Positions 39,487 through 49,247 of a stretch of 64,000 nt of DNA are shown here, piece after piece; position 1 is the first letter of the stretch; the number at the start of each line of letters is the position of its first letter. The stretch comes from RI-153 sp041391225. GTDB lineage: Bacteria; Chloroflexota; Anaerolineae; Caldilineales; Caldilineaceae. A model generated the notes under the pieces. The model had not been told where the DNA came from. It did no database searches and saw nothing but the letters and a program-made list of their open reading frames with translations. The stretch covers positions 1-64,000 of the forward strand of contig JAWKOL010000031.1 in NCBI GenBank assembly GCA_041391225.1. Reading direction: 5' to 3'. A program made the position numbers and the translations under genes.

Positions 39487-40352
39487 CGGGCGATGCCTGG
39501 CAAGAAGAGCTGCGGCAGCGGATATGCCAGTGTCCCCGTGATGGGCAGCGCAGGCAGTTGTAGATCCGTATCGACAGCCACGTCCACCGTCTGCGTTAAG
39601 ACCCGCGTCTCCCCGTTCAGACTCCACATTTGATAGCGCCCGCAGGCAAGATCGCCAATCTCAAACGCGCCCTCCTGCGTGGTCAACGCCTGACGCACCG
39701 CGCCCACCGGCTGGAGCGAGTATCGCTGCGCGTAGACCGGCCAACTCGACAGCCCTGTGTCGCCTGTTCCTTGGGCGCCGTCGCCGTCGGCGTCGTGGAA
39801 GAGGGCGCCGGCAATGCTACGTTCGAGCGCAGCCGCGCCGCTTGCCGTTTGGCCAGTGGCGAGCGTGTGGGAAATGGCGACGCCGTTGTTGTCTGAGAGG
39901 ATCACATTCTCCAACCGCAAGGGCGACTCGCCCAGGCAGCTTGCGCGCCGCACATTGAGGACGGCGATCACACCGCTGCCGCTCTGTGGCTGCCCGCCGA
40001 TCTGTGTGTAGGCCAGCACGGCGCGCCCGGCTGCCATGTCCACATCGTCTTCGACCACGAAATCAGCGCCGATGAAGTTCCCCGGCTGAATCGAATCCAC
40101 AATCAGCACCGAAGGATCGAAGAGCAGGTCGAGTTCCAGGCCGAAGAGATCCTCGACATTCTGCACCGTGATCGAAATCGGCATCGTCCCCGCCGACGGC
40201 AACTGGGCAAGTGACGGCGAAAATGTAATCTCCGCCTGGCTGGTAGCTGCATCCAACGGCGATTGTAGACCAGCCCAGCCAACGACCATCAACGCGGCGA
40301 AAACGCCGAAGAGGAGCGACACTCGCTCTGCAATACGTTTGAATGAACGCAT
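39483..40352 (-). CDS. Secreted cohesin-like protein with YLP-type tail
   Basis: 289 residues from ATG 40352. Signal peptide (VSLLFGVFAALMVVGWAGLQSPLDAATSQAE). A cohesin-like domain (~45-175): EITFSPSLAQLPSAGTMPISITVQNVEDLFGLELDLLFDPSVLIVDSIQPGNF as pattern IxVxNVxxLxGxExxLxFDPxVL, ending LRLENVILSDNNGVAI. After that is an SdrD B-like/DUF11-style segment (ALFHDADGDGAQGTGDTGLSSWPVYAQRY) and the tail YPLPQLFLPGIAR. Unlike its neighbours it lacks a Thr-Pro linker. First in position, last in transcription order, of the six-gene cluster. Overlaps the B-box gene by 4 bp tail to tail. Confidence 0.75.
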   Translation of the reverse strand: MRSFKRIAERVSLLFGVFAALMVVGWAGLQSPLDAATSQAEITFSPSLAQLPSAGTMPISITVQNVEDLFGLELDLLFDPSVLIVDSIQPGNFIGADFVVEDDVDMAAGRAVLAYTQIGGQPQSGSGVIAVLNVRRASCLGESPLRLENVILSDNNGVAISHTLATGQTASGAAALERSIAGALFHDADGDGAQGTGDTGLSSWPVYAQRYSLQPVGAVRQALTTQEGAFEIGDLACGRYQMWSLNGETRVLTQTVDVAVDTDLQLPALPITGTLAYPLPQLFLPGIAR

Positions 40353-40464
40353 GAAATGACTCCTTGAAACGCTAGATCTCAGGCTAGCACAGAATGACGT
40401 GAACGGGTCTCGGTATTCAGTATGATGCGGAGTTAGCACGCCCTCGTGCAACGCTTAGGAGAAA

Positions 40465-40625
40465 CCAGAGAAATAATGCTCCACGAAGGCACACGAAGAT
40501 ACACGAAGGCAGAAAAGAATAGACAGAAGGCTTTTTCGCTCTGCTGTCTTGGTTATCCTGAAGTCCGTGTCCTTCTCTTCTCCTCTTCGTGGTGCTTCGT
40601 GTGCCTTCGTGGATCATTAAAATTC
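40465..40625. repeat. MITE-like palindromic element with 24-bp ends
   Basis: The arms at 40475-40498 (starting AATGCTCCACGAAGG) and 40595-40618 are complementary except for one base. Between them is 96 bp of AT-neutral DNA with GAAGTCCGTGTCCTTCTCTTC similar to 5174-5190. Fragments at 8145 and 38371 show that it is a family. Confidence 0.65.
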
Positions 40626-40706
40626 TGAGATGTCCTTACTCTGTAGATCCGCACCAGGGGGTGCTCACTCTGCAGGGCTTCATGGCCGCTTTTCAGCCAT
40701 CGTGTA

Positions 40707-41843
40707 CTAGATCCCCAATCGAGACTGCCTGCTTCGGGACGATCCGCTCTCGTTTTCTCGGATCCCAGGCAGGTAGATCCACCAACCCGAATCGCCGAAA
40801 AGAAGACCAAAATTAGCGCCCGAGAAACCACTTGCGCCGACAATGGACACATCCACAGTCGCCAATGTGGTGTAGACGTAGTCGGTCTGCTCCATGGGCG
40901 TCACCTCCACAACGTAGCGACCATCCGGCAGATCCGAGAAGAGATACGTCCCTTCATCAGGATCGGTGAGGACAGCGTCGTGAAAGCCCAGCGAATCACG
41001 GCTGACCTGGTAGATCTTGACCAGGGCGTAGACGCCGGGTTCCAGGGGTTCGCGGATCCCATTGCTGTTGATGTCTTCAAAGACAGCGCCTTCCACAAAG
41101 CCGCCAGCTTCGGGATCCCGCGTTGGCGTAGGTGTGGCAGTGGCGGTTGCGGTGGCTGTCGGCGGTGTGCCGGTGACAGTCGGCGTCGCGGTAGGCGTGG
41201 CTGTCCCAGTGGCGGTGGGGGTGGCGGTTGCCGTGGATGTAGCCGTTGGCGTGTTCTCGGTCACCGTCAGGCTACACCCTTGCAACGAGACAGGGATAGC
41301 GACGCCGGCGGGATCAGAGAGCACCACGTCGCCAAAAGTGAAGTTGCTAACGCCGGCCGCGGCGCCGGTGAGCGTTGCGTGTGCCAATTCCCCGGTGCCG
41401 CTGACCGCCTCGCTGGGGCTGAGCTGGGTGACAGCAAGGTTCACCTTTCCAGCGTTGGCCACATTGAGGACGACAAAGTCCGGCGACAGGAAATCCCCCA
41501 TCTCCAGATTCACACCGGGCCGACTGGGGTTGGCGTCGGCAAATGTCACTTGGGCGCTGCTGTAGGTTATCTCCAATTCATAGCCATAGAGATCAGCCAC
41601 GTCGGCCACTTCGATGAAGAAAGCGACTTCTTCGGCGACTTTGACGGCGCTTGATGCCAGGCGACAGCGCAGCGTTGGCGTTTCTTGTGCGGCGGCGAAT
41701 CGATTGCCGATCAAGAATGTAGCGATGATCAACAACGCGAAGGCGGCAGCGACAGACGCGCGTGACCACGAATGCACACGAGATCGGCGCAATGCTGCGT
41801 GACGGTTTTGCTGGGTGTTGGGGGTGTTTCCTCGATGCGTCAT
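40707..41843 (-). CDS. Secreted cohesin protein with Thr-Pro linker and SdrD B-like domain
   Basis: 378 residues from ATG 41843 (MTHRGNTPNTQQ). The N-terminal helix is SVAAAFALLIIATFLIGNRFAAAQ. The cohesin-like domain (~60-185) has VAEEVAFFIEVADVADLYGYELEITYSSAQVTF, SPDFVVLNVANAGKVNLAVTQLSP and FTFGDVVLSDPAGVAIPV. A linker of TPTATxTATATPT repeats (~195-245) follows, then an SdrD B-like Ca-binding domain (GGFVEGAVFEDINSNGIREPLEPGVYALVKIYQ...YLFSDLPDGRYVVEVTP). The tail WWIYLPGIRE is a YLPxI motif; the remaining ~20 residues may reflect a late frameshift. Confidence 0.75.
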   Translation of the reverse strand: MTHRGNTPNTQQNRHAALRRSRVHSWSRASVAAAFALLIIATFLIGNRFAAAQETPTLRCRLASSAVKVAEEVAFFIEVADVADLYGYELEITYSSAQVTFADANPSRPGVNLEMGDFLSPDFVVLNVANAGKVNLAVTQLSPSEAVSGTGELAHATLTGAAAGVSNFTFGDVVLSDPAGVAIPVSLQGCSLTVTENTPTATSTATATPTATGTATPTATPTVTGTPPTATATATATPTPTRDPEAGGFVEGAVFEDINSNGIREPLEPGVYALVKIYQVSRDSLGFHDAVLTDPDEGTYLFSDLPDGRYVVEVTPMEQTDYVYTTLATVDVSIVGASGFSGANFGLLFGDSGWWIYLPGIRENESGSSRSRQSRLGI

Positions 41844-41905
41844 GGCAACTCTTCCCATCGTAGTATTCAAAAGAATTTGCTCAAGAACCTGTGTCAACCA
41901 GGCGC

Positions 41906-43143
41906 TCATGCGGCGCGCAGCCGCCAGGCGACGGCTGCCAACAAAACCGCGGCCAGTAAAGAGAACCATGCAATGCCTCGAAAGAGGACGCTGCCCCAAA
42001 GTGAGGCATGGGATCCCGGTTGTTCGATGTCCACCACGGCGCGAGGTGGCTGTTGCGGCGCGCCGGCAATGACGATCCTCGTCGGCGTGGGAGTTGCAGT
42101 CGGCGTTACGGCTCGTGTTGCCGTCGCCGCTGTCGTTGCCTGCACAGCTTCAGCGCCAGACGATTGAGAAGCTGTCGGCGTCGAAGCGTTCATCGCAACC
42201 TGCACAGCAGATGAGGTAGACGACGCAGACGCGTCGCCGTGGCGGAAGGTGTGTCCGTCGGCGTGGACGTGGCAACGGCAGTTGACGTCGGCGGTGACGC
42301 CGCGCTTTGGCCACTCACGTCGGTCACCGGCGCCGGTGTGGGCGTCGTGATCACCAGCACCGTGTCCGTGGGCGTCGGTGTCGACGTCGATGTCAGTGTC
42401 GGCGCCTGCGTGGGGACATCGGTCGGTGTGGGCGGCAACGGCGTCGCGGTGGCCGTCGGCGGTGACATTGTCGGCGCTTGGGTGGGCGCAGATGTCGAAG
42501 TCGGAGGCGGCGCCGTTGCTGTGTTTGTGGGCAGAACGGTTGCCGTGGCGGTGACAGATGGCGCCGGCGTCAAGGTGGCGGTTGGGCTGGGTGTGTGGGT
42601 GGATGTCGGCGCCTGTGCGCCGCTGGCCGCGCCGATCTGCGCCAGGCAGTTCTCCACCCTCACGAGGAGGGCGATACCGTTGCTATCCGAGAAGACCACC
42701 TCGCCAAAGTCGAAGTTGACAAAGCCGTCCGCGGCGGCGGTGAACGTCATCTGCGCCAGCACGCCGCTGCCACTCTTTGGCGGTGTGGGATTCAACTGTG
42801 TCACGGCCAGCTCGATTAAGCCCTCCTGGATGCTGTTGCGCGCGATGAAGTCGGGGCTGAGCAGTTCAGCCACCGTCTCCAGGTTGACGCCGTCCTTTTC
42901 GGCGTCGGCGTCGTGAACCAGAATCGGTGCGCCGTTGTAGGTCATCTTCAGTTCGTAGCCGTAGAGGTTTTGAATCCCGCTGATCTCCAGGATCAGCATC
43001 GCCTGGCTGTTGAGCGGCAACGGTGACGGATCGATCCGGCAGGTCAGCCGAGCAGGGGCGTCCTGCGCCGACGATGTGGCCGGCGTCACAAGGACGATGA
43101 TCATCAGCACAATGAGCGCCCAGGCTCGATACAACCAGGCCAT
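41906..43143 (-). CDS. Membrane-anchored cohesin protein with long Thr-Pro stalk (frameshift ~42200)
   Basis: ATG 43143 begins a signal peptide (MAWLYRAWALIVLMIIVLVTPATSSAQ). The cohesin-like domain (~30-170) has AMLILEISGIQNLYGYELKMTYNGAPILV, SPDFIARNSIQEGLIELAVTQLNPTPPKSGSGVLAQMTF and VNFDFGEVVFSDSNGIAL. Then ~150 residues of TPTxTxTxAP repeats. Near 42200 the frame changes (ATATRLRR); the adjacent frame continues with more TPT repeats, AGAPQQPPRAVVDIEQPG, and a C-terminal membrane helix LFRGIAWFSLLAAVLLAAVAWRLRAA. The layout signal-cohesin-stalk-anchor is that of an anchoring scaffoldin. The linker length may be affected by the break. Confidence 0.75.
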
Positions 43144-43191
43144 TGGGAATCCGTTTCGCGATCTACTGTCTATCCAAGTTCTCAACGTCAA

Positions 43192-43261
43192 GTCAGCGCC
43201 TGGCACTGGTCAGTATCAGATCGATCTGAGCGAGATCTCCTGATCAGTGCCAGGCACTGAC
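43192..43261. repeat. 22-bp near-perfect inverted repeat between cohesin genes
   Basis: The arms are GTCAGCGCCTGGCACTGG+TCAG (43192-43213) and the complement at 43240-43261 with two mismatches. Each arm contains AGTGCCAGGC-type palindromic core. No U-tract follows, so it is probably a REP-like element or transcript-end hairpin of the upstream gene. Confidence 0.55.
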
Positions 43262-43287
43262 GGGTCCACCGGGTGAAATTCAATGAT

Positions 43288-44245
43288 CTACGGCCAGGAT
43301 TGTGGTCCTTGCGCGCCGTAGTTGCTGGCGGCGCGGCTGAGATCGAGGATGTTGACGATGCCGTCCTGGTTCAGATCGGTGCAGGGGATTGTGCCTGGGC
43401 CTTGGCCAAAGCGATTGCCCATCGCCGACAGATCCTGGATGTTGACGCGGTTGTCGCCGTTGACATCGCCGGTGATCAAGGTGAGCGAGGACAGGCTGGA
43501 AGGAGAAGAGACGCCTGACTTCTCGGCTGTGAGATGGCAGGCCGCCACCGCGGTGATCAGGTAGCCAGAGCCGGTGGGCAATGCCAGGCTGAACGAATCG
43601 CCCGACAAGATGACCTGGCTGGCCGCCCTTGCACCGTTGTGCCCACGGCGGACACGGCGGTCGTACGTCCACTGCCGGGGCTTGGAGCGTGATTTGGCCA
43701 TCCACTGCCGGGGCCGGGTTGATGGTGATGGTCAATGGCGCCGGGGTATTTGCCGTGAGCGGATCGCCTTCTGCGTCAGAGAAGATGAGGGCCAGCGAGC
43801 TGCCGGAGACAATGTCGGTGGACACAGGGGTTGATCCGGTGGGGTTCACAGCCTCGAACAGGATCGTCACCAGTTCGGCGGAGCCGGAGAGGCTGCCTGC
43901 CGAATTCAGCGTAGCGGCAAACTCGATGCTCTCGCTAGATGTGCCGCCACCCGACGCTTCGGAGCGGGCCACGAAGGTGTCGGCCACGGGCCAGGCGCTG
44001 CCCGCGCTGACATTGAGCACGTTGAGCACCGTGTCATCGTAGGCGAGGCTCAACTGCACGCCGTACAGGCCGGCCGGCGCCTCTACATTGACAGCCACCA
44101 CGAAGCGTTCATTGCCGTCGACTGTGGTCTTGGGGGTGTTCAGCGTCACGTCACCTGCTGCGGCCAGGGCCAGACCCGGTCCCCAGGCAAGCAGCAGCGC
44201 AAGTAACAACAAGATCGAACCGGTTGCGCGAAGATATCGTTTCAT
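43288..44245 (-). CDS. Secreted cohesin plus dockerin protein (frameshift ~43690)
   Basis: ATG 44245 opens the signal peptide LRATGSILLLLALLLAWGPGLALAAA. The cohesin-like domain (~28-165) is the most canonical in the cluster: NERFVVAVNVEAPAGLYGVQLSLAYDDTVLNVLNVSAG, ELVTILFEAVNPTGSTPV and SSLALIFSDAEGDPL. After a frame change near 43690, VILSGDSFSLALPTGSGYLI leads to a dockerin type I pair: GDVNGDNRVNIQDLSAMGNRFGQ and DLNQDGIVNILDLSRAASNYGAQ, both with DxNxDxxxNxxD calcium-loop residues. A protein with both partners could link into chains. Stop at 43288. Confidence 0.8.
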
Positions 44246-44319
44246 TGGAGCCTCGTTTGTTGACAATAGATTCGGCTGGGGGTGATCACCGGATGGTGAT
44301 CACCCCCGAGGTATTGCGG

Positions 44320-47300
44320 TTAGTTCCAGAGGTCGTTGGGGTAGTCAGGGAAGTCGACGACGCCGGTCTTCAGGCCGAAGTTACCAGCGGCAATCGCCAG
44401 ATCCTGAATGTTGACGATGCCATCGCCGTTGATGTCCGGCGTGAGCACGGTGGTGGAGCCGAAGTTGACGCCGATCAACACCAGATCCTGGATGTTGATC
44501 TGATCGTCGCCGTTGATGTCACCGCCGCGCAGGCCAAGGATCAGGCCGCTTGCCGGTGTCCCGTTCACAGCATTGAGATCGTACTCGGAAAGTGTGGTCG
44601 GCACCGTGAAATCCTGGATGGCGGCCAGATACTTGGGCGCACTCACGCGCGCCTGGTACGCGCCTGCCGGGACATTCAAGATTTCCAGGCGACCGGCGGC
44701 GACGCTGGTGTCGTACAGGACGTTGCCTGCGCCGGTGGGCTTCACTTCGAGTTGCAAGCCGGCGTGATCGCTGCGGCCCTGGAGTTCAACATCCACGTAG
44801 ACCGAAGGTGAAGGATCGACGGTGATGTTGATGGGGCTGTCCAGCGGTGCAGGCGTGGTGGGGTTGCCGTCTCTATCGGTGAAGAGGACACTGCCCAAGG
44901 TCACATTGGCGCTGCCCGCGGTGTGCGCAAGGAAGGTGATCGTCGCCAGGGTCAGGTTTGAACCGCTGACATTGGCCTCACTCGATCCCTGTTGCGAGTA
45001 GGCAAACTGGAGCGTACCGCCGCCATTGTCGTAGGTGTTGACGGCGATGGTCTCCGGTTGCAGGCCGGTCCCCAGGCTGATGCTCGTCACCTCCAGTGTG
45101 GCGGCGCTGAAAGCCATGCTCACATCGGCGCCGAAGAGCGCGCCGGATGAAGCGTCAACAAAAACTTGGAAAGTCTCGCCGGCAGAGACAGAGGTTGTGC
45201 TCGGTGTGATGCGTACTTCCGCCACACTGCCTGAGAACGGCGTGCCGCTCAGATCAGAAAGCAGGGGTTGGGTGTTGGTGTTGTTGAGCGTGAAGCTATA
45301 CGCCCCAGCGTCGGGGGTGACAAACCCCAGCGCGGCCGGCGTTCCGGTCAGGGCGACAACGGGCTTCCAGGCGGCGCCGTCGTAGTAGAACAGATTGCTG
45401 GTGTTGGCGCCGGCAGGCAGTGAAACGGACAGGCTGTCACCGGCTCCGCTACCCACCACGAAGACATCGAAGAACGCGCCGTCTGCCGGGAAGTCCGCAG
45501 CATTGGACGGGTTACCGGCAAACTCCGACAGCACGACCAGGTAGTTGCCCGGTCCGTTGTTGGTGGCGCTGCTGCCGCTGGGGCCGTTCAGCGTTTCGGC
45601 GGCGGCGAGGTCGGCACGGCGACTTCGACGAGATCGGCGCCAAGCCAAGGATTGAAGTCAACATCCGTTACCACCGAGTCACCCGTACCAGCCCCTTTCG
45701 CCGCTGGGTCCGTCGGCATCACCCCACCAGTTGTTGATGGCGTTAACCATTGGACCAGTTGAACGAATACCGTTACTTGTGTTCCCCATCAAGCGGTTGA
45801 AATGAGCAGAAACCGTGCTATCGTCTGTAGGCAGGAACCCACACTGATGCCAGTTGTGTTGTCAAAAAGATCATTGCCAACGACCATGGCTTGTGTGCCG
45901 GAGCTTCAGTAGCTCGAACCAGCATCCAGCCGATGTTCAGAGCTATCGGTAGAGGCGACGCCTTGATTATTGGTAACAGTGTTTCCGAAAGATCGTTGCC
46001 GAAATCGCCATAGGCACCGACTTCAAACGCGGCTGAGAGAAATCACCTACACCTTGCCTGTGTAGGTGTTGTCAACGATGTTGGCCGTTCCTGGTACCCT
46101 TTACCAGCACACCGATACGTCCAATCTGTTGAAAGTGCTGTTGGACAGATCCAGGTTAGCCGGCGGAGGAGAGCCTGCACTACCAGCGCCACCAGGCACA
46201 TCACCACCGAAAACTGCTACGGCAATACCTCTGTACGGCTGGCGCTTGCACTCCCCTGATATTGCGGAAGTCCCATTATCAATTGCAGCCTTCGCTCCGG
46301 TAATCTCAATGCCTGTCCATACGAAGTTCGTATCGCCATCAAGCACAACGTTAGACAGATTGAGTGTTGCGCCATTGTTCACCTTGAACCAAGCGCTGTT
46401 CGTGTTGCCGTTTGGCGTGATAACTGGCTTTGTCGGCAGTTCGCCAATGATCGTGAGATCATTGGCGATGACGATGTCGTTGCTTTCAACATACGTACCG
46501 CTAGCTACGTTGACGGTGCCACCATCTCCGGCCAACAAGATACCCGCAGCAACAGGGGGTGATACTGTTTGCATAGAATGAATTCGGGGTCACAGAGATC
46601 GTGTTGCCCTGAGCATCTATGGTCAGCCCACTGAGCGCAGGTACCTCGAAGTTGCGCCATGCAGCGCCCTGGCGTAGGCGCAATGGTACTCACCTGATAT
46701 CAGCGTCGGCCAGTGTAATGGTTCCAGATGCCCAGCCATCGGTTTGGGCGTCTCACAGGCTTAGCGCAATGGAATTGCCAGAAAAGTTCGTATTTTGATC
46801 ACAATGCCATTTGGCAGCCGGAAGCATCATAGTCTGACAGACCAATGCCGCTATCCACAAAGATGCTGTTTTGACCGTCAGACCGATCGGACCATCGACA
46901 CTGATACCGCCACCGCCACCGGCATTGTACCCTTCAAATGCCAAGCTACTTCTTGGATTCACATAGACGCCTGTAGTCCAGTTGCTTACTGAGACATCGG
47001 TGAACTGGACGTCGGTCACATCGTAGCCAATCAGGACACCACGACCACCCGAATTGAGGCCATCCAAGATAAGGCCCCCAAGAACATGAGCAGAGGTTCC
47101 CCCTTCAAGCCAGATCGCCGGATTATCATTGCCGTCATCACTCCAGTCATTGCCATCAATGATCGACACATTCCGAATGGTAATGCCGCTGTTGTTCGCG
47201 TGCGAATGCCACCATTCAGTACAGTTGTTGCCGAATCAGCACCCTGAATCGTCAAGTTACCGCGAGAAGCAGGAAGGGTCCAGCCTCTACGTAGGTACCC

Positions 47301-47537
47301 GCTGCAACGTTGATCGTGTCGCCAGCAGTCGCAGCATCGACCGCAGCCTGAATGGTCTGACATTGAAGGCTGGTCGTATTACAGTTGTCGTTGTTGGGTA
47401 GGCTTGCATCAACCGGTCCAGGTCATCTGGCAATAGCGCCGTCGGGCGCCAGCCCCAGCGCAGAACCAAGCCCAGCACCACGGCCAGGAGTAGGACAGGT
47501 CCCTGACCTACCTGAAACCGCTCTTACATCGATCCAT
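44320..47537 (-). CDS. Large secreted parallel beta-helix protein with cohesin and dockerin (many frameshifts)
   Basis: ATG 47537 has GAGGAG upstream; one base later the frame reads VLLLAVVLGLVLRWGWRP, a signal peptide. Next comes SLQCQTIQAAVDAATAGDTINVAAGTYVEAG, the usual start of right-handed beta-helix proteins. Between ~47350 and ~45650 beta-helix repeats are spread over all three frames (GNDWSDDGNDNPAIWLEG, VQFTDVSVSNWTTGVYV, VASGTYVESNDIVIANDLTIIG, LNLSNVVLDGDTNFVWTGIEI), ending NWWGDADGPSG and VTDVDFNPWLGADL. From 45648 the frame is clean: a propeptide-like region, a cohesin-like domain (AGETFQVFVDASSGALFGADVSMAFSAATLEV) and a dockerin pair (GDINGDDQINIQDLVLIGVNFG, DINGDGIVNIQDLAIAAGNFG). 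True length ~1050 residues. Could be a pseudogene or poorly resolved sequence. Confidence 0.65.
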
Positions 47538-47768
47538 ATCTAATATCTCCTCGTCCCTATGTGCGGTATTGAGATGTTGCGAAATAGACCACGTTCTTTG
47601 TATCTATCGGGTGGGGCATTCGGTCGTCTCCTTGGTAGTTTTGTCCAGGTAGCTGGTGTGTGCCATGCTTGAATTGACAGATGAGGGTAGGTGTCCTCAG
47701 ATGCCGTCCCAGTCGCATTTGAGAATGCTCTCTCCGCTGGTTGACCGTCATTTCTGAGTTGACGCGTA

Positions 47769-48564
47769 TTAGATGACATAGTCATTATTGACAGCAGCAG
47801 CGAAGACGCCGGCAGGCATCGTGCTGCGTGTTCCTGAGTTGTCGCTAGGTTCCCAGATGTAGCTGTTGTCTTTGCCGAAGTTGCCGGCGGCGATAGCCAG
47901 ATCCTGAATGTTGACACGCCCGTCGCCGTTGATGTCGCCGGAGAGGCGCCGGTTGTGCCGTAATGGCTGCCAACGATGACGGGATCAAGATGTTGATGCG
48001 GTTGTCGTTGTTTACATCGCCGCCAAGCAGCCAGAGATCGGGGAAATTGATGATCACGTGGGTGTTCTCGTCGACGAGGTAATCGCGCAGATTGATCGAT
48101 GTGCGCGGGCCAAGGTGATTGGGGTAGGTCACCTCGATGGCGTAGGTTGAGCTTTCGTCATCCACGCCTGCGGACAGGCCGTTGAATGAAAATCGCCCGT
48201 CGCTGTCGGTTGTCGTTTGCAGGTTTGTCCCCGGCCACATCTGCACCCGAATCCCACTGTGATCGGTGTGACCTTGTAGCCTGAGCGTGCCGGATATCGT
48301 TGCACAGCAAGGGATGGTCTGCTGCACTGTGTGCTGTGTGGTGATGAGATGGCCCAGCGGATTTGTCTCTGCCGAGTCGAGTGGACGCGTAGGCGTCGCG
48401 GCAAAGCAGAGGACGAGGACAAACGAAAAGAGGAGGAAACGCGGGCGAAGGCACGGCCGAGCACAGCGGGTGTGACGGCCACAAAGATCCGTTTTTTGCC
48501 CACTTGATGTAGCGGATCTATGCCTATATAATTGACGACGCGAAGCCACACGACGCGAAAACAT
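47769..48564 (-). CDS. Secreted dockerin protein with carboxypeptidase-regulatory-like domain (frameshifts)
   Basis: The N-terminal part is basic, then a hydrophobic stretch RFLLFSFVLVLCFAATP. The exact start is unclear. A transthyretin/CarboxypepD-reg-like domain follows: ATISGTLRLQGHTDHSGIRVQMWPG and DSDGRFSFNGLSAGVDDESSTYAIEVTYPNHLGPRTSINL, read as pieces. The dockerin first half is GGDVNNDNRINIL; after frame changes at ~47985 and ~47945 the second half is SPGDINGDGRVNIQDLAIAAGNFGKDNSYIWEP, with a stop at 47769-47771. So a complete dockerin is present once indels are allowed. It is the most upstream gene of the cluster. Confidence 0.7.
48504..48532 (+). promoter_or_regulatory. Promoter on the plus strand at the cluster edge
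   Basis: TTGATG (48504-48509), a 17-bp spacer and TATAAT (48527-48532). Start predicted near 48539. It faces away from the dockerin cluster and no protein gene follows. Confidence 0.65.
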
Positions 48565-48684
48565 ACGTGCTCGCTCTCTGTGGGAGGCGCTGATTCTATC
48601 TACTTGACGGTGGTGAGAATCAACGACTGTGGTTTCGATTCGACGCTGTCCAGGTCTGCCAACCTGGGCAGCGTCTTTTTTACC
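48539..48684 (+). ncRNA. Candidate orphan small RNA
   Basis: The interval runs from the predicted start to the end of a strong intrinsic terminator, about 145 nt, with no open frame having a ribosome site. Internal pairing includes GATTCT/AGAATC (48590-48619 region) and the terminator stem. It partly overlaps, antisense, the 5' end of the dockerin gene (48564). I could not match it to 6S, 4.5S, tmRNA or RNase P. Confidence 0.45.
48642..48684 (+). terminator. Strong intrinsic terminator without an upstream gene
   Basis: GACGCTGTCCAGGT (48642-48655) pairs with ACCTGGGCAGCGTC (48662-48675), one mismatch, then TTTTTT (to 48681). The U-tract is on the plus strand, where no coding gene precedes it. 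Confidence 0.85.
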
Positions 48685-49247
48685 TTTAGAATTAACGCTT
48701 TAACGCTCAGTGCAAATGAAGCCTGGGTGGGGACAGATCAGGCGGCTCCGGTCGACGTGCGATAGCGCAAAACGCCGTCGACGTCGGATGGACACCGGTT
48801 GATGATGTTGCTATCCTGCTGCCGTATACCAGGGCGAATGACAGGCCAACAGGCTGAGATCTGTAGGTGAATGCCTACAGAACAGTCTGAAAGTTAGGGA
48901 TTAGCTGCGTGGCAATGATGAGGGCAACGATGTTGCAGCGAAGGAATGACTCTGATTGGCTCTGAATGGCTGTTTAGGCTGAAATGCTCCGTTCTTCGCC
49001 TCTTGCAAGTCCGAAACTGTCGATTATCAAACGAAATCCTAACGAATCATACACTATTCATGTACGATTTAGCATATAAAAAGCGGTAAAATTATGTTAA
49101 CAAAAGCGCAGGGACTTTACCGTGAAGCTCGATGCAAAAGGCCATAGTTTTTCGTATGAATAGTACCAGAATACTATCATAACGCATAAGTACCGCACAT
49201 ATCCATGTGGTCAGGTAACATCCAGTATAGCCTGCATCATTCGGTGA
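48685..49247. other. Intergenic region without recognised genes
   Basis: About 560 bp. The part 49010-49200 is clearly AT-rich compared with the rest of the window. No open frame with a ribosome site, RNA gene or strong repeat was seen on either strand. Confidence 0.5.

Noticed and set aside
41100..42620. Short tandem repeats that look like a CRISPR or satellite
   Set aside because: They encode the Thr-Pro linkers of secreted proteins, with a 6-12 bp degenerate period and no spacer/repeat structure. No CRISPR array was seen anywhere in the window.
42239..42916. Long plus-strand frame with Val/Gly-rich repeats opposite the cohesin stalk
   Set aside because: It is the complement of the TPT-repeat linker of the minus-strand cohesin protein; it has no ribosome site and only mirrors the repeat composition.
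43288..48564. Calling the cluster a cellulosome
   Set aside because: Cohesins and dockerins are visible, but no cellulase, xylanase or carbohydrate-binding module was seen, so the substrate and purpose are open.
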